Positions 1 to 15,040 of a DNA stretch of 37,471 nucleotides are shown piece after piece. Within the stretch, counting starts at the first letter, position 1. The number at the start of each line of letters is the position of its first letter. The translations under genes were made by a program, and so were the position numbers. This DNA is from Actinomycetes bacterium (GTDB taxonomy: Bacteria > Actinomycetota > Acidimicrobiia > Acidimicrobiales > RAAP-2), in the NCBI GenBank assembly GCA_021790675.1, contig JAJYGN010000024.1, positions 1 through 37,471 of the forward strand, in the 5' to 3' direction. The notes beneath the pieces were generated by a model that saw only the letters and a list, made by a program, of their open reading frames with translations, was not told the DNA's origin and did no database searches.

Positions 1-1
1 C

Positions 2-553
2 TTCCAAGAAATGGCCAAGGCCAACGTCGCCACGTTGAACGGCGTGGGCGCGAAGAAGATCGTGGCGTCGTGTCCGCACTGCTTCAACACGATCAAGAAC
101 GAGTACCCGTCGTTGGGTGGCGACTATGAGGTGATCCATCACTCCGAACTGATGGGGCATTTGGTCGCGAGCGGACGCCTGGTGCCCGGGATCAATTACA
201 CCGGCACCGTCACCTATCACGACCCCTGCTACCTGGGTCGTCACAACCGGATCTTCGACGAGCCGAGGAACGTGCTCTCGGCGGTGCCCGGCGTCACCCA
301 GATCGAGATGGAGCGACACCGCGAACGCGGGTTCTGCTGCGGGGCCGGGGGAGCGCGCATGTGGATGGAAGAGACCATCGGCAAGCGCATCAACATGGAC
401 CGCACCGAGGAGGCGCTCGGCACCGGGGCCGACGTCGTCTCGACGGCCTGTCCCTTCTGCATGATCATGCTCGACGACGCGGTGAAGGCCTCGGGTCGCG
501 AGGATGTCGCGGTTCTCGACATCTCCCAGGTGGTCGAGCGCTCTCTGGGCTAG
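2..553 (+). CDS. EtfD-like Fe-S / CCG-domain oxidoreductase, C-terminal part
   Basis: The gene enters from outside the window, so only the C-terminal 183 residues or so are visible. They carry two cysteine-rich CCG modules. The end of the first has SCPHCFNTIKNEYP. The second has HDPCYLG, GFCCGAGGARMW and ACPFCMIML. This pattern belongs to the heterodisulfide-reductase/glycolate-oxidase Fe-S family. The GAGGARMWMEE stretch resembles the actinobacterial EtfD-type proteins, which pass electrons from electron-transfer flavoprotein to the membrane quinone pool during fatty-acid oxidation. The membrane and ferredoxin-like domains expected upstream lie outside the window, so the EtfD assignment is inference; the CCG family call is firm. 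An ATG at 11 is internal. The stop shares the palindrome CTAG at 550-553 with the converging PPOX gene. Confidence 0.85.
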   Translation, partial: FQEMAKANVATLNGVGAKKIVASCPHCFNTIKNEYPSLGGDYEVIHHSELMGHLVASGRLVPGINYTGTVTYHDPCYLGRHNRIFDEPRNVLSAVPGVTQIEMERHRERGFCCGAGGARMWMEETIGKRINMDRTEEALGTGADVVSTACPFCMIMLDDAVKASGREDVAVLDISQVVERSLG

Positions 554-954
554 TCGCCTGCGATGTCCACGGCGTTGACGCGAGTGGGTCGGATGGTCAC
601 CACGACGCGCCCCGGATGCGAGCCGTCGTAGGCGCGCAGGTCCGCCTGGTATTTGGTGCCGAGGTGGTGGGCGAACGCGTAGTCGGAGTCGTCCGCGATC
701 TCGGCGTCGCCGCGCACCTCGAGGTATCTCGTCGGAGCGGCGGGATCGAGGATGAAGAATGTCACCCCGGGGCGGGCTCTCAAGTTCTTCACCTTCTGGC
801 GTGACGTGTGCAGCGAGACACGGATCACATCGTCCTCGGCGAGGAACCACACGGCCGAGAGCTGCGGACGGCCGTCGGGACCGTTGGTGGCGAGGATCGC
901 AGTGTCGCTCTCGAGGAGGTCGCGATGCGAGTCGGGGATCACGGGGGTAGCCAT
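550..954 (-). CDS. PPOX-fold (pyridoxamine-phosphate-oxidase-like) protein
   Basis: A 134-residue protein of the small split-barrel flavin-binding superfamily. The N-terminal part (ILATNGPDGRPQLSAVWF) and the middle (RVSLHTSRQKVKNLRARP, then YLEVRGDAEI) follow the usual order of strands that binds FMN, F420 or heme. In actinobacteria this length and layout is typical of the TIGR03618-type group annotated as probable F420-dependent enzymes. The cofactor cannot be told from sequence by eye. The ATG at 954 is preceded on the minus strand by the short divergent spacer shared with the MarR gene. The stop codon overlaps that of the upstream Fe-S gene by four bases, tail to tail. No substrate can be assigned. 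Confidence 0.85.
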   Translation of the reverse strand: MATPVIPDSHRDLLESDTAILATNGPDGRPQLSAVWFLAEDDVIRVSLHTSRQKVKNLRARPGVTFFILDPAAPTRYLEVRGDAEIADDSDYAFAHHLGTKYQADLRAYDGSHPGRVVVTIRPTRVNAVDIAGD

Positions 955-1014
955 AGCCGCACCCTATTGGCCGACCACGCCCCTACCTCACGAGATCTCC
1001 TAGGTCGTATCTAC

Positions 1015-1028
1015 TAAGGTTGGCCTTA
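1015..1028 (+). promoter_or_regulatory. Candidate -10 and palindrome at the marR start
   Basis: TAAGGTTGGCCTTA has perfect 5-base arms around TTGG and ends on the first base of the marR ATG. TAAGGT (1015-1020) fits the actinobacterial TAnnnT -10 and lies 7 bases before the ATG, the spacing expected of a leaderless transcript. The palindrome could also be the MarR operator. No convincing -35 is visible. A weak AAGG 8 bases from the ATG could instead act as a ribosome site, so the leaderless reading is inference. Confidence 0.35.
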
Positions 1029-1468
1029 TGACTTTGCGCCAACCCACCCCTGACCAGGTCGCGCGCGCCCTGCAATTGAGCATTCGCCTGCTGAATCACC
1101 GGTTGCGCCTGGCGCCGGTCGACACCGGGCTCGCCCTGCCCGAGGCGTCGGCGCTCGCGCGACTCGACCGCCTGGGTGCAAGCGACGTGACGACGCTCGC
1201 GCGCGCCGAGGGCATCAGCGCCCAATCGATCGGCGCGACGCTCGCCACCCTCGAGAGCCGCGGTTACGTCGCGCGCCGCCTCGACCCCGAGGACGGGCGC
1301 CGCCGGGTGCTCGTCCTCACCGAGGCGGGCGCGGCGGCCCTCGCCGCGCGCCGCACCCAGCGGGCCGACCAGCTGGCGCGCGCTCTCGCCGAGGACTTCA
1401 CGGCGGGCGAGCTCGCGCGACTCCTCGATGCGGCACCACTGATCGAGCGTCTGGCCGAGCGCCTGTGA
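1028..1468 (+). CDS. MarR-family transcriptional regulator
   Basis: A 146-residue winged-helix regulator. The recognition region runs from about residue 45 to 100: LARLDRLGASDVTTLARAE, then SIGATLATLESRGYVAR and the wing RRLDPEDGRRRVLVLTEAG, which is the classical MarR signature (DxRxxxxxLT). Terminal helices that would form the dimer lie on both sides. The stop TGA sits inside the GTGA that starts the efflux gene, so the two are translationally coupled. The usual logic of such pairs is ligand-relieved repression of the pump; the ligand is unknown. The start at 1028 is the only one that keeps the N-terminal dimerisation helix. Confidence 0.92.
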   Translation: MTLRQPTPDQVARALQLSIRLLNHRLRLAPVDTGLALPEASALARLDRLGASDVTTLARAEGISAQSIGATLATLESRGYVARRLDPEDGRRRVLVLTEAGAAALAARRTQRADQLARALAEDFTAGELARLLDAAPLIERLAERL

Positions 1469-3171
1469 CCACGACGCTCGACGCCGCTACGAGTCGGTAC
1501 AGGTGGATCGCGCTGTCCAACACGACGGCGGCCGTCTTTATGTCGGCCCTCGACGGCTCGATCGTTCTCATCGCGCTGCCGCCCATTTTTCGCGGGATCC
1601 ACTTAGATCCCCTGGCGCCGAGCTCGATCGGCTACCTGCTGTGGATGATCATGGGATACCGGCTCGTCCAGGCCGTCCTCGTCGTGACCGTCGGTCGCTT
1701 CGGCGACATGTTCGGGCGCGTGCGGATCTACAACGCGGGCTTCGTCGTCTTCACTACCGCCTCGATCCTGCTCTCCTTTGATCCCTTTACGCGCGGCGGT
1801 GGGGCGACGTGGTTGATCGGCTGGCGGGTACTGCAGGCGATCGGTGGCTCGATGCTGATGGCGAACTCTGCGGCGATTCTGACCGACGCCTTCCCCGCGA
1901 GCCAGCGCGGTTTCGCCCTCGGGATCAACCAGGTGGCGGCCCTCGCCGGGCAGTTCGTGGGGCTCGTCGCCGGGGGACTGCTCGCCTCGATCGACTGGCG
2001 GCTCGTCTTTTGGATCAACGTGCCGATCGGCCTCTTCGGCACCATCTGGGCCTACCTGCAGCTGGTCGAGACCGGCGAGCGCAAGCCCGGGCGCATCGAC
2101 TGGGCCGGCAACGTCACCTTCGCCCTGGGACTTGGCGCCCTGCTCTGGGGTGTGACCCAGGGCGTGCAGCCCTACCACGGCCAGGCGATGGGCTGGTCGA
2201 ATCCGATGGTGGTGCTCGAGCTCGGCGGCGGGATTATTCTGCTCGGCCTCTTCGCGTTCCTCGAGCGCCGGGCCGTCGATCCGATGTTCGACCTCGCGCT
2301 CTTTCGCATTCGGGCCTTCTCGGCCGGCAACGTCGCCGCGTTCCTCGTCTCGCTGGTGCGCGGCGGCCTGCAGTTCATCCTCGTGATCTGGCTCCAGGGG
2401 ATCTGGCTGCCCCTGCACGGCTACTCCTTCTCGCGCACCCCGTTGTGGTCGGGGGTGTTTCTCCTCCCCATGACGGTCGGCATGCTGCTCGCCGGGCCAC
2501 TGTCGGGGTACCTGTCGGATCGCTTCGGCTCGCGCCGGCTCGCGACGAGCGGACTGGTGGTCTTTGGTGCCAGCCTGCTCGGACTGCTCGCGTTGCCCGT
2601 GAGCTTCTCCTACGCGCCCTTCGCGATTCTCATCACGTTGAATGGCATCGGCGGGGGGATGTTCGCCGCGCCCAACACCTCCTCGATCATGGGCTCGGTG
2701 CCGGCGAATCAGCGCGGCGAGGCCTCGGGGATGCGCGCCACCTTCATGAACTCGGGCACCGCGCTCTCGATCGGCGTCTTCTTCTCGATCATGATCGCCG
2801 GGCTCGCCCGGCACTTGCCCCAGGCGCTCTCGAGCGGCCTCGTCGCGCGCGGCGTGCCGCTCGCGGCGGCCCAGCACGTGGCGACACTGCCCCCCGTGGC
2901 CTCGCTGTTCGCGACGCTGCTCGGGGTCAATCCCATTTCCCACCTGCTCGCGGCGAGCCACGTGCTCGCGAACCTCGTCAATCCGGCGGCGGTCACTTCG
3001 CCGCGTTTCTTCGCGCACCTCTTGAGTCACCCCTTCGGCGAGGGACTCGCGCCGGTCCTGTGGGCGAGCGTCGCCTGCACGCTGGCGGCACTGCTCGCCT
3101 CAGCCTCGCGCGGGCGCGACGCGCGTCGTGGCGAAACGGCCATCGTCGTCGACGTTGACGCCGATCACTAG
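1465..3171 (+). CDS. DHA2-family (EmrB/QacA-type) MFS efflux transporter
   Basis: A 568-residue polytopic membrane protein with about 14 hydrophobic segments, the number typical of the drug:H+ antiporter-2 family. The N-terminal half shows the MFS motif A as GRFGDMFGRVRIYNAGF between helices 2 and 3, and WRVLQAIGGSMLMANSAAIL in the helix 4 motif-B region. SQRGFALGINQVAALAGQ fits the helix 5 motif-C antiporter region. A second motif A-like loop is GYLSDRFGSRRLATSG. The C-terminus ends in a charged cytosolic tail. Translation starts at the GTG overlapping the marR stop. It probably exports a toxic organic compound under control of the preceding regulator; the substrate is not predictable. No clear terminator follows. 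Confidence 0.92.
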   Translation: MTTTLDAATSRYRWIALSNTTAAVFMSALDGSIVLIALPPIFRGIHLDPLAPSSIGYLLWMIMGYRLVQAVLVVTVGRFGDMFGRVRIYNAGFVVFTTASILLSFDPFTRGGGATWLIGWRVLQAIGGSMLMANSAAILTDAFPASQRGFALGINQVAALAGQFVGLVAGGLLASIDWRLVFWINVPIGLFGTIWAYLQLVETGERKPGRIDWAGNVTFALGLGALLWGVTQGVQPYHGQAMGWSNPMVVLELGGGIILLGLFAFLERRAVDPMFDLALFRIRAFSAGNVAAFLVSLVRGGLQFILVIWLQGIWLPLHGYSFSRTPLWSGVFLLPMTVGMLLAGPLSGYLSDRFGSRRLATSGLVVFGASLLGLLALPVSFSYAPFAILITLNGIGGGMFAAPNTSSIMGSVPANQRGEASGMRATFMNSGTALSIGVFFSIMIAGLARHLPQALSSGLVARGVPLAAAQHVATLPPVASLFATLLGVNPISHLLAASHVLANLVNPAAVTSPRFFAHLLSHPFGEGLAPVLWASVACTLAALLASASRGRDARRGETAIVVDVDADH

Positions 3172-3189
3172 TTGAGGGAATCTTGCGAG

Positions 3190-3249
3190 TTCACACGCCC
3201 GAAACACGTCGCTAACGGTTCAGAAATCCTCGCTTGACACACTGGGTCA
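3190..3249 (+). promoter_or_regulatory. GlnR-like operator upstream of amt
   Basis: Pentamers recur every 11 bases: TTCAC (3190), GAAAC (3201), CTAAC (3212), GAAAT (3223), then TTGAC (3234) and GGTCA (3245). The first four fit the actinobacterial GlnR box (gTnAC-n6-GaAAC-n6-GtnAC-n6-GaAAC), with the invariant T, A and C positions in the first and third units kept. The position before an ammonium-transporter/PII operon is where GlnR acts in actinomycetes. The glnR gene is not in the window. I could not identify a convincing -10 between the box and the start. Confidence 0.65.
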
Positions 3250-3291
3250 AACGAGGTCAGCGCCGCCCTCCTGTCTCAAGAAGGAGCGGAT

Positions 3292-5047
<1,756 letters not shown>

Positions 5048-5071
5048 TTCCCCCGGACTGCTCCAGCATCG

Positions 5072-5119
5072 GTGAGACACCACGACGACCGGCCCGCGGG
5101 CCGGTCGTCATGGTGTCTC
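5072..5119. terminator. Long inverted repeat between converging glnK and gpmA
   Basis: A 48-base inverted repeat closes with a single mismatch (5082/5109). The inner 26 bases form a perfect G+C-rich palindrome centred on 5095/5096 and the outer arms are TGAGACACCA and TGGTGTCTCA. It lies 25 bases after the PII stop and 64 bases beyond the gpmA stop, so it can serve both convergent units. No T-run follows on either strand. Such U-less hairpins are common as terminators in high-GC actinobacteria. Confidence 0.75.
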
Positions 5120-5183
5120 AGGACGCGTCATCCCTGATCGGAAGGATCGTTACGGTACGCGATGTAGGGCCCGCGAAGGAGAG

Positions 5184-5936
5184 TTAGCCGGCCTGGCGCG
5201 CGACGGCGGCCGCGGCGGCCTTGGCCGCTTCGGCGTCGCCGAGATATCCCGCTTCGACGATGTCGAGGCTCGCGTCTAAGCGAATGCGATAGGGGATGCC
5301 CGTCGGTATCTCGAGGCTCGCGATCTCGTCCTCGCTGATGTTCTCCAGGATCATGCGCACCGCGCGCAGCGAGTTGCCGTGCGCCACCACGATCACGCTG
5401 CCGCCGCGGGTCGACTCGCGACGCAGGTCCTCGTTGATCACGTCGGCGAGGTAGGGGCGCACGCGCGCGACGACGTCTTTGAGACACTCGGTCGCGGGCA
5501 GGAAGTTCGCCGGCACGTCGCGATAGCGCGGGTCGTTACCGACCGCACGCGGATCGTCGGGCGCCAGAGTGGGCGGGGGCACGTCGTAACTGCGTCGCCA
5601 GAGGGTGACTTGCTCGAGGCCGAACCTCTCGGCGGTCTGCTTCTTGTCCTGGCCCGTCAAGGCCCCGTAGTGGCGCTCGTTGAGTCGCCAGCTGCGCGTC
5701 ACCGGCAGCCAGGAGCGGCCGACCTCGTGCAAGGCGATCTCGGCGGTGCGGATCGCGCGGGTGAGAACCGACGTGTGCAGCACGCGCAGGTCGAGGTCGG
5801 CCTCGCGCAGGAGACGGCCCGCCTGGGCCGCCTCGTCTTCGCCGAGGGGGGTGAGGTCGACGTCGGTCCAGCCGGTGAAGAGGTTGAGCTCGTTCCACGC
5901 GGACTGGCCGTGTCGCAGGAGGATCAGATCGGACAC
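5184..5936 (-). CDS. gpmA: 2,3-bisphosphoglycerate-dependent phosphoglycerate mutase
   Basis: A 250-residue cytosolic glycolytic enzyme interconverting 3- and 2-phosphoglycerate, at the usual family length. The catalytic phosphohistidine is H9 in LLRHGQSAWN and the second active-site histidine is H186 in VVAHGNSLRA. The acid/base region RLNERHYGALTG (E87) and the TRAIRTA phosphate-binding loop are intact. The start is the GTG at 5936 because the protein then begins MSDLILLRHG as in homologues; the frame stays open further upstream but codes for nothing family-like. It is transcribed away from dnaK and converges on the PII gene. No operon partner is evident. Confidence 0.93.
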   Translation of the reverse strand: MSDLILLRHGQSAWNELNLFTGWTDVDLTPLGEDEAAQAGRLLREADLDLRVLHTSVLTRAIRTAEIALHEVGRSWLPVTRSWRLNERHYGALTGQDKKQTAERFGLEQVTLWRRSYDVPPPTLAPDDPRAVGNDPRYRDVPANFLPATECLKDVVARVRPYLADVINEDLRRESTRGGSVIVVAHGNSLRAVRMILENISEDEIASLEIPTGIPYRIRLDASLDIVEAGYLGDAEAAKAAAAAVARQAG

Positions 5937-5988
5937 GTTCTCAGCGTACCGAGCCCCGCGAGGGGGTGGTTCCGCGCCCCCGCGCCAG

Positions 5989-6010
5989 AATCCCTGAAAT
6001 TCCAGGGATT
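5989..6010. repeat. Perfect inverted repeat in the gpmA-dnaK divergent spacer
   Basis: AATCCCTG (5989-5996) and CAGGGATT (6003-6010) are exact inverted copies around a 6-base spacer. The site lies 53 bases upstream of the gpmA start and 43 bases before the dnaK -35. It looks like a dimeric-protein operator, though a short hairpin is possible. A second small palindrome, GTTACATAAC, lies at 6031-6040. I do not recognise the binding protein. Confidence 0.45.
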
Positions 6011-6051
6011 TCGAGAGTTCGAGGCTATCTGTTACATAACGTGGATACTTT

Positions 6052-6082
6052 CTTGACAAGGAGAGGCTCAAGTTAGTACACT
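6052..6082 (+). promoter_or_regulatory. dnaK promoter with HAIR-like HspR operator
   Basis: CTTGACA (6052-6058), seven bases, then GCTCAAG (6066-6072) matches the HspR HAIR element CTTGAGT-N7-ACTCAAG at 11 of 14 arm positions with exact spacing. TTGACA inside it (6053-6058) is a perfect -35, and TACACT (6077-6082) is a -10 at 18 bases. A repressor bound here would block RNA polymerase directly. The hspR gene is fourth in the downstream operon, giving an autoregulatory loop. Confidence 0.75.
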
Positions 6083-6138
6083 GTTCCGCGTGAGTCGTGG
6101 GCATCTGGACGGTCCGGCCCCCGCAACGAAGGAGCATC

Positions 6139-7962
6139 ATGGCTAAGGCAGTCGGCATCGACCTGGGAACGACCAACTCGGTCGTGAGCGTGCTGGAGGC
6201 GGGCGAGCCCGTCGTCATCCCCAACGCGGAGGGCGGTCGCACCACGCCGTCGGTGGTGGGATTCTCCAAGACCGGCGAGGTGCTGGTCGGCGAGGTCGCC
6301 AAGCGTCAGGCGATCACCAACCCCGAGCGCACCATCCGCTCGGTGAAGCGCCACATGGGCGAGAACTGGACCGTCGACATCGACGGCACCAAGTACACGG
6401 CCCAGGAGATCTCGGCGCGCATCCTGCAGAAGTTAAAGCGCGACGCCGAGGCCTACCTCGGTGACACCGTGACCCAGGCCGTCATCACCGTGCCGGCCTA
6501 CTTCAACGACGCCCAGCGCACCGCCACCAAGGAGGCCGGTCAGATCGCGGGCCTCGAGGTGCTGCGCATCGTGAACGAGCCCACCGCGGCCGCCCTCGCC
6601 TACGGCCTCGACAAGGGTCCGGCCGAGCAGACGGTCCTCGTCTTTGACCTGGGCGGCGGCACGTTCGACGTGTCGGTCCTCGAGATCGCCGACGGCGTCT
6701 TCGAGGTGAAGTCCACCCACGGCGACACCCACCTAGGCGGCGACGACTGGGACGACGCTGTGATGCAGTGGCTGATCAAGACCTTCAAGGACACCGAGGG
6801 CGTGGACCTGGCCAATGACAAGATGGCCGTCCAGCGCCTGAAGGAGGCCGCGGAGAAGGCGAAGATCGAGCTCTCGAGCGTTCAGGAGACGACGGTCAAC
6901 CTGCCCTTCATCACCGCGACGGCTGAGGGCCCCAAGCACCTCGACCTGAAGCTCTCGCGAGCCAAGTTCAACGAGCTGACCGCCGACCTCGTCGAGCGCT
7001 GTCGCAAGCCCTTCGACCAGGCGATCAAGGACGCCGGGCTGACTCTTGACAAGATCGACCACGTCATCTTGGTTGGCGGCTCGACGCGCATCCCCGCAGT
7101 GCAAGAGCTCGTCACCCGCGTGACCGGCAAAGAGCCCAACAAGGGCGTCAACCCCGACGAGGTCGTCGCCGTCGGCGCGGCCGTCCAGGCCGGCGTCTTG
7201 AAGGGCGACGTGAAGGACATCCTCCTGCTCGACGTGACCCCGCTCTCTCTTGGAATTGAGACCAAGGGCGGCGTGATGACCAAGATCATCGAGCGCAACA
7301 CGACGATCCCGACCAAGAAGTCCCAGATCTTCACGACGGCTGACGACAACCAGCCGAGCGTGGAGGTGCACGTCCTCCAGGGCGAGCGCGAGATGGCCTC
7401 CTACAACCAGACCCTGGGCAAGTTCCAGCTGGTGGGGATCCCGCCCGCTCCGCGCGGCGTGCCCCAGATCGAGGTGACCTTCGACATCGACGCCAACGGC
7501 ATCGTGCACGTCTCGGCGAAGGACCAGGCGACCGGCGCGACCCAGTCGATGACGATCACCGGCGGCTCCTCGCTCTCCAAGGAGGAGATCGACCGCATGG
7601 TGCGCGACGCCGAGGCCCACGCCGAGGACGACCGCAAGCGCCGCGACGAGGCCGAGGTGCGCAACAACGCCGACGGGCTGGTCTACCAGACCGAGAAGCT
7701 GTTGAAGGACCAGGCCGAGTCGTTCCAGGGCAGTGAGCGCGACGACGTCGAGGCCGGACTCGCCGGTCTCAAGGAGGCCCTCGCGGGCACCGACGTCGAG
7801 GCGATCAAGGCGGCGACCGAGAAGCTCCTCACCGCGAGCCAGGGATTCAGCCAGCGCCTCTACGAGGAGGCGGCCAAGGCCAACGCCAGCGCCGGCACCG
7901 GCGCCGGTGAGTCTGCGGCCGGCAACGACGACGAGATCGTCGACGCCGAGATCGTGGAGTGA
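6139..7962 (+). CDS. dnaK: Hsp70 chaperone DnaK
   Basis: A 607-residue ATP-dependent chaperone that binds unfolded polypeptides in the cytosol. The nucleotide-binding domain opens with [13 protein letters not shown]. It contains [26 protein letters not shown] and [15 protein letters not shown], and closes near [16 protein letters not shown]. The interdomain linker region [14 protein letters not shown] and the substrate-binding beta domain follow, then a helical lid and the acidic tail ending EIVDAEIVE. It is marginally shorter than many homologues through a short tail. The ATG at 6139 is set by AAGGAG at 6129-6134. It is the first gene of a five-gene heat-shock operon and overlaps grpE by four bases. 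A HAIR-like operator covers the promoter, so HspR repression is expected. Confidence 0.98.
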   Translation: MAKAVGIDLGTTNSVVSVLEAGEPVVIPNAEGGRTTPSVVGFSKTGEVLVGEVAKRQAITNPERTIRSVKRHMGENWTVDIDGTKYTAQEISARILQKLKRDAEAYLGDTVTQAVITVPAYFNDAQRTATKEAGQIAGLEVLRIVNEPTAAALAYGLDKGPAEQTVLVFDLGGGTFDVSVLEIADGVFEVKSTHGDTHLGGDDWDDAVMQWLIKTFKDTEGVDLANDKMAVQRLKEAAEKAKIELSSVQETTVNLPFITATAEGPKHLDLKLSRAKFNELTADLVERCRKPFDQAIKDAGLTLDKIDHVILVGGSTRIPAVQELVTRVTGKEPNKGVNPDEVVAVGAAVQAGVLKGDVKDILLLDVTPLSLGIETKGGVMTKIIERNTTIPTKKSQIFTTADDNQPSVEVHVLQGEREMASYNQTLGKFQLVGIPPAPRGVPQIEVTFDIDANGIVHVSAKDQATGATQSMTITGGSSLSKEEIDRMVRDAEAHAEDDRKRRDEAEVRNNADGLVYQTEKLLKDQAESFQGSERDDVEAGLAGLKEALAGTDVEAIKAATEKLLTASQGFSQRLYEEAAKANASAGTGAGESAAGNDDEIVDAEIVE

Positions 7963-8522
7963 CCGTGGGAGATGAGTCGTTGAACGACGCCGTCGAGGCG
8001 GCTGAGGAGATCGTCGCCGAGGCTAACGCCAACGCCGACGCCGACGCCGGCTTCGACGCTGGCGCCGACGCGCCCGGCGAGGTCGACGAGCGCAGTGACG
8101 TTGAGCGCGAGCGCGACGAGTACCTGGGGACGCTCCAGCGCCTCCAGGCGGACTTCGAGAACTACCGCAAGCGCGTGGCGCGTCAGGCCGATGACGCGGC
8201 CACGCGCGCCGCGGGCGATCTGGTCGCGAAACTCTTGCCCGTGCTCGACGCGTTCGACCTCGCGGTCGCGCACTTCACCGCAGCCGACACCGAAGAAGGG
8301 ATAGCCCTCGCTCAGGCGCGCGGTCTCACCCTTGACACGTTGGCCAAGGAGGGTCTTGAGCGCATCGATGAGGTGGGCGTGCTGTTCGATCCCACCGTGC
8401 ACGACGCGGTCGCCCACGACGAGGGCGACGGCGAGAGCCAGGTGGTCGAGGAGGTCCTACGGGCCGGCTATCGCTGGAAGGGAGCGGTGCTGCGCCCGGC
8501 GATGGTGAGAGTGAAGGGCTAG
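7959..8522 (+). CDS. grpE: GrpE nucleotide-exchange factor
   Basis: A 187-residue exchange factor that releases ADP from DnaK. The N-terminal 50 residues are low-complexity and acidic ([20 protein letters not shown]). They are followed by the long dimerising helix with [20 protein letters not shown] and a beta-wing domain near the C-terminus with the GrpE signature region around [15 protein letters not shown]. Translation starts at the GTG of a GTGA overlap with the dnaK stop. A second GTG two codons later (7965) would change little. It abuts dnaJ with no spacer and belongs to the HspR-controlled operon. Confidence 0.95.
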   Translation: MTVGDESLNDAVEAAEEIVAEANANADADAGFDAGADAPGEVDERSDVERERDEYLGTLQRLQADFENYRKRVARQADDAATRAAGDLVAKLLPVLDAFDLAVAHFTAADTEEGIALAQARGLTLDTLAKEGLERIDEVGVLFDPTVHDAVAHDEGDGESQVVEEVLRAGYRWKGAVLRPAMVRVKG

Positions 8523-9593
8523 ATGGCCGAACGAGAGTGGTTCGACAAGGACTACTACAAGGTGCTGGGTGTCACGTCGAGCGCGACGGACAAGGAGATC
8601 ACCCGCGCCTATCGCAAGCTCGCGAAGGAACTCCACCCCGACACGAATCCCGGCAGCGAGGAGAAGTTCAAGGAGATCTCCGCCGCCTACGACGTGCTCG
8701 GTGACGCGGACAAGCGCAAGGAGTACGACGAGGTGCGCCGTCTCGGGCCGGCCGCGGCCGGGTTCGGTGGCGGCTTCGGCGGAGGATTTGGGGCCAACGC
8801 GGCCGACTTCGGCGACCTCGGGGACCTCTTCGGCGGCCTCTTCGGGGGACGGCGCCAGCGCGCCGCGCGCGGCGCCGACGTGGAGACCGCCCTGCACCTC
8901 GCCTTCAAGGATGCGGTGCAGGGCATCACGACGACCGTGACCCTGCCGAGCAACGAGGCCTGTCACAGCTGCGGCGGCCGCGGCGCGGCGCCGGGCAGCG
9001 GGTTCGTGACCTGTGAGCGCTGCGGCGGACGCGGGGTGTTGAACGACGACCAGGGTCCCTTCGCGATGTCGAGCATCTGTCCGGTCTGTCAGGGACGCGG
9101 CGGGCGCATCGTGACGCCCTGTCCGACGTGCGCGGGAACCGGACGCGAGCCGTCCTCTCGTCGCGTGAACGTGCGCATCCCGCCCGGGGTGGTCGACGGC
9201 CAGCGCATCCGCTTGAAGGGCAAGGGCAACCCCGGTTCTCGTGGCGGCCCGGCCGGTGACCTCTTCGTCGACGTGCACGTGGCGAGCGAGCCCAATTTCG
9301 CCCGTCGCGGCCGCGACGTCACGACGAATGTGACGGTTCCCATCACCGCCGCGATGCTCGGCACCACGGTGACCGTGCCCACGCTCGACGAGCCGGTGAC
9401 CCTGAAGGTGCCCGCCGGCACCCAGGCCGGCCAGACGATGCGCGTGCGCGGGCGCGGCGTGCCGGCCCACGGAAAGAACCCGGCCGGCGACCTGCTCGTG
9501 ACCGTCCAGGTCGCGATCCCCAAGAAGTTGAACAAGGAGCAGCGCAGTGCCGTCGAGCGCCTGGCGCACGCGCTCGGTGAGGACGAGTCGTGA
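8523..9593 (+). CDS. dnaJ: DnaJ co-chaperone (type I Hsp40)
   Basis: A 356-residue type I Hsp40 that delivers substrates to DnaK and stimulates its ATPase. The J domain spans about residues 9-73 with the HPD triad at 38-40. A Gly/Phe-rich stretch runs from about 77 to 112. Four zinc-binding CxxCxGxG repeats start at C147, C164, C186 and C200. The C-terminal substrate-binding domains begin near [15 protein letters not shown]. The ATG directly follows the grpE stop (TAGATG). The stop is contained in the GTGA that starts hspR. Actinobacteria often carry a second dnaJ elsewhere; this one is the operon copy. Confidence 0.97.
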   Translation: MAEREWFDKDYYKVLGVTSSATDKEITRAYRKLAKELHPDTNPGSEEKFKEISAAYDVLGDADKRKEYDEVRRLGPAAAGFGGGFGGGFGANAADFGDLGDLFGGLFGGRRQRAARGADVETALHLAFKDAVQGITTTVTLPSNEACHSCGGRGAAPGSGFVTCERCGGRGVLNDDQGPFAMSSICPVCQGRGGRIVTPCPTCAGTGREPSSRRVNVRIPPGVVDGQRIRLKGKGNPGSRGGPAGDLFVDVHVASEPNFARRGRDVTTNVTVPITAAMLGTTVTVPTLDEPVTLKVPAGTQAGQTMRVRGRGVPAHGKNPAGDLLVTVQVAIPKKLNKEQRSAVERLAHALGEDES

Positions 9594-9981
9594 CCGAGCG
9601 GCGCGTCGACCACGCGGTCTACGTGATCTCGGTCTTCGCCGAGCTCGCCGGCGTGCACCCCCAGACGCTGCGCAACTACGAGCGCTCGGGCCTGCTCGCG
9701 CCGCGGCGCACGAGGGGTGGCTCGCGCCGCTTCTCCGACGAGGACCTGGCCGCCCTGCGGCGCATCCAGCAGCTGACCACCGAGGGCGTGAACTTAGAGG
9801 GCGTCAAGCGCATCATGGCCCTAGAAGCAGACGTGGCCCGACTCACTGAGGAGATCGTGGCGCTGCGCGAGAGCGTGCGCGAGAGCGTCGAAGACACCCA
9901 CCGCCAGTACCGGCGCGAACTCGTGCCGGTGAAGAACGCCCTCGCACTTCTGAGCGACCTGCGACGCGAGAAAGGACGCTC

Positions 9982-9985
<4 letters not shown>
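9590..9985 (+). CDS. hspR: Heat-shock repressor HspR (MerR family)
   Basis: A 131-residue MerR-type regulator. The N-terminal helix-turn-helix contains [14 protein letters not shown] followed by the wing [15 protein letters not shown], both characteristic of HspR. The rest is a coiled-coil dimerisation helix ([20 protein letters not shown]) and a basic tail. HspR binds HAIR operators, with DnaK acting as co-repressor in Streptomyces. Here the gene is in the same transcript as dnaK and a HAIR-like site covers the dnaK promoter, so feedback control follows directly. The GTG start overlaps the dnaJ stop and its own stop overlaps the clpB start, by four bases each. Confidence 0.94.
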
Positions 9986-12471
<2,486 letters not shown>

Positions 12472-12491
12472 AGGTCGAAATCGCGCTGGGG

Positions 12492-12497
12492 TAGGAT
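12492..12497 (+). promoter_or_regulatory. Possible -10 box for the purA-purQ operon
   Basis: TAGGAT fits the TAnnnT -10 consensus and lies in the 53-base gap between clpB and purA, leaving a leader of about 20 bases with GAGGAG (12515-12520) before the GTG. No matching -35 is visible. Read-through from the heat-shock operon is also possible because there is no hairpin after clpB. Confidence 0.3.
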
Positions 12498-12506
12498 TGG
12501 TCGTAG

Positions 12507-15036
<2,530 letters not shown>

Positions 15037-15040
<4 letters not shown>

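Noticed and set aside
3234..3262. TTGACA at 3234-3239 as a -35 for amt
   Set aside because: No TAnnnT or TATAAT-like -10 lies 16-18 bases downstream (GTCAGC there). The hexamer is better explained as part of the 11-base periodic array.
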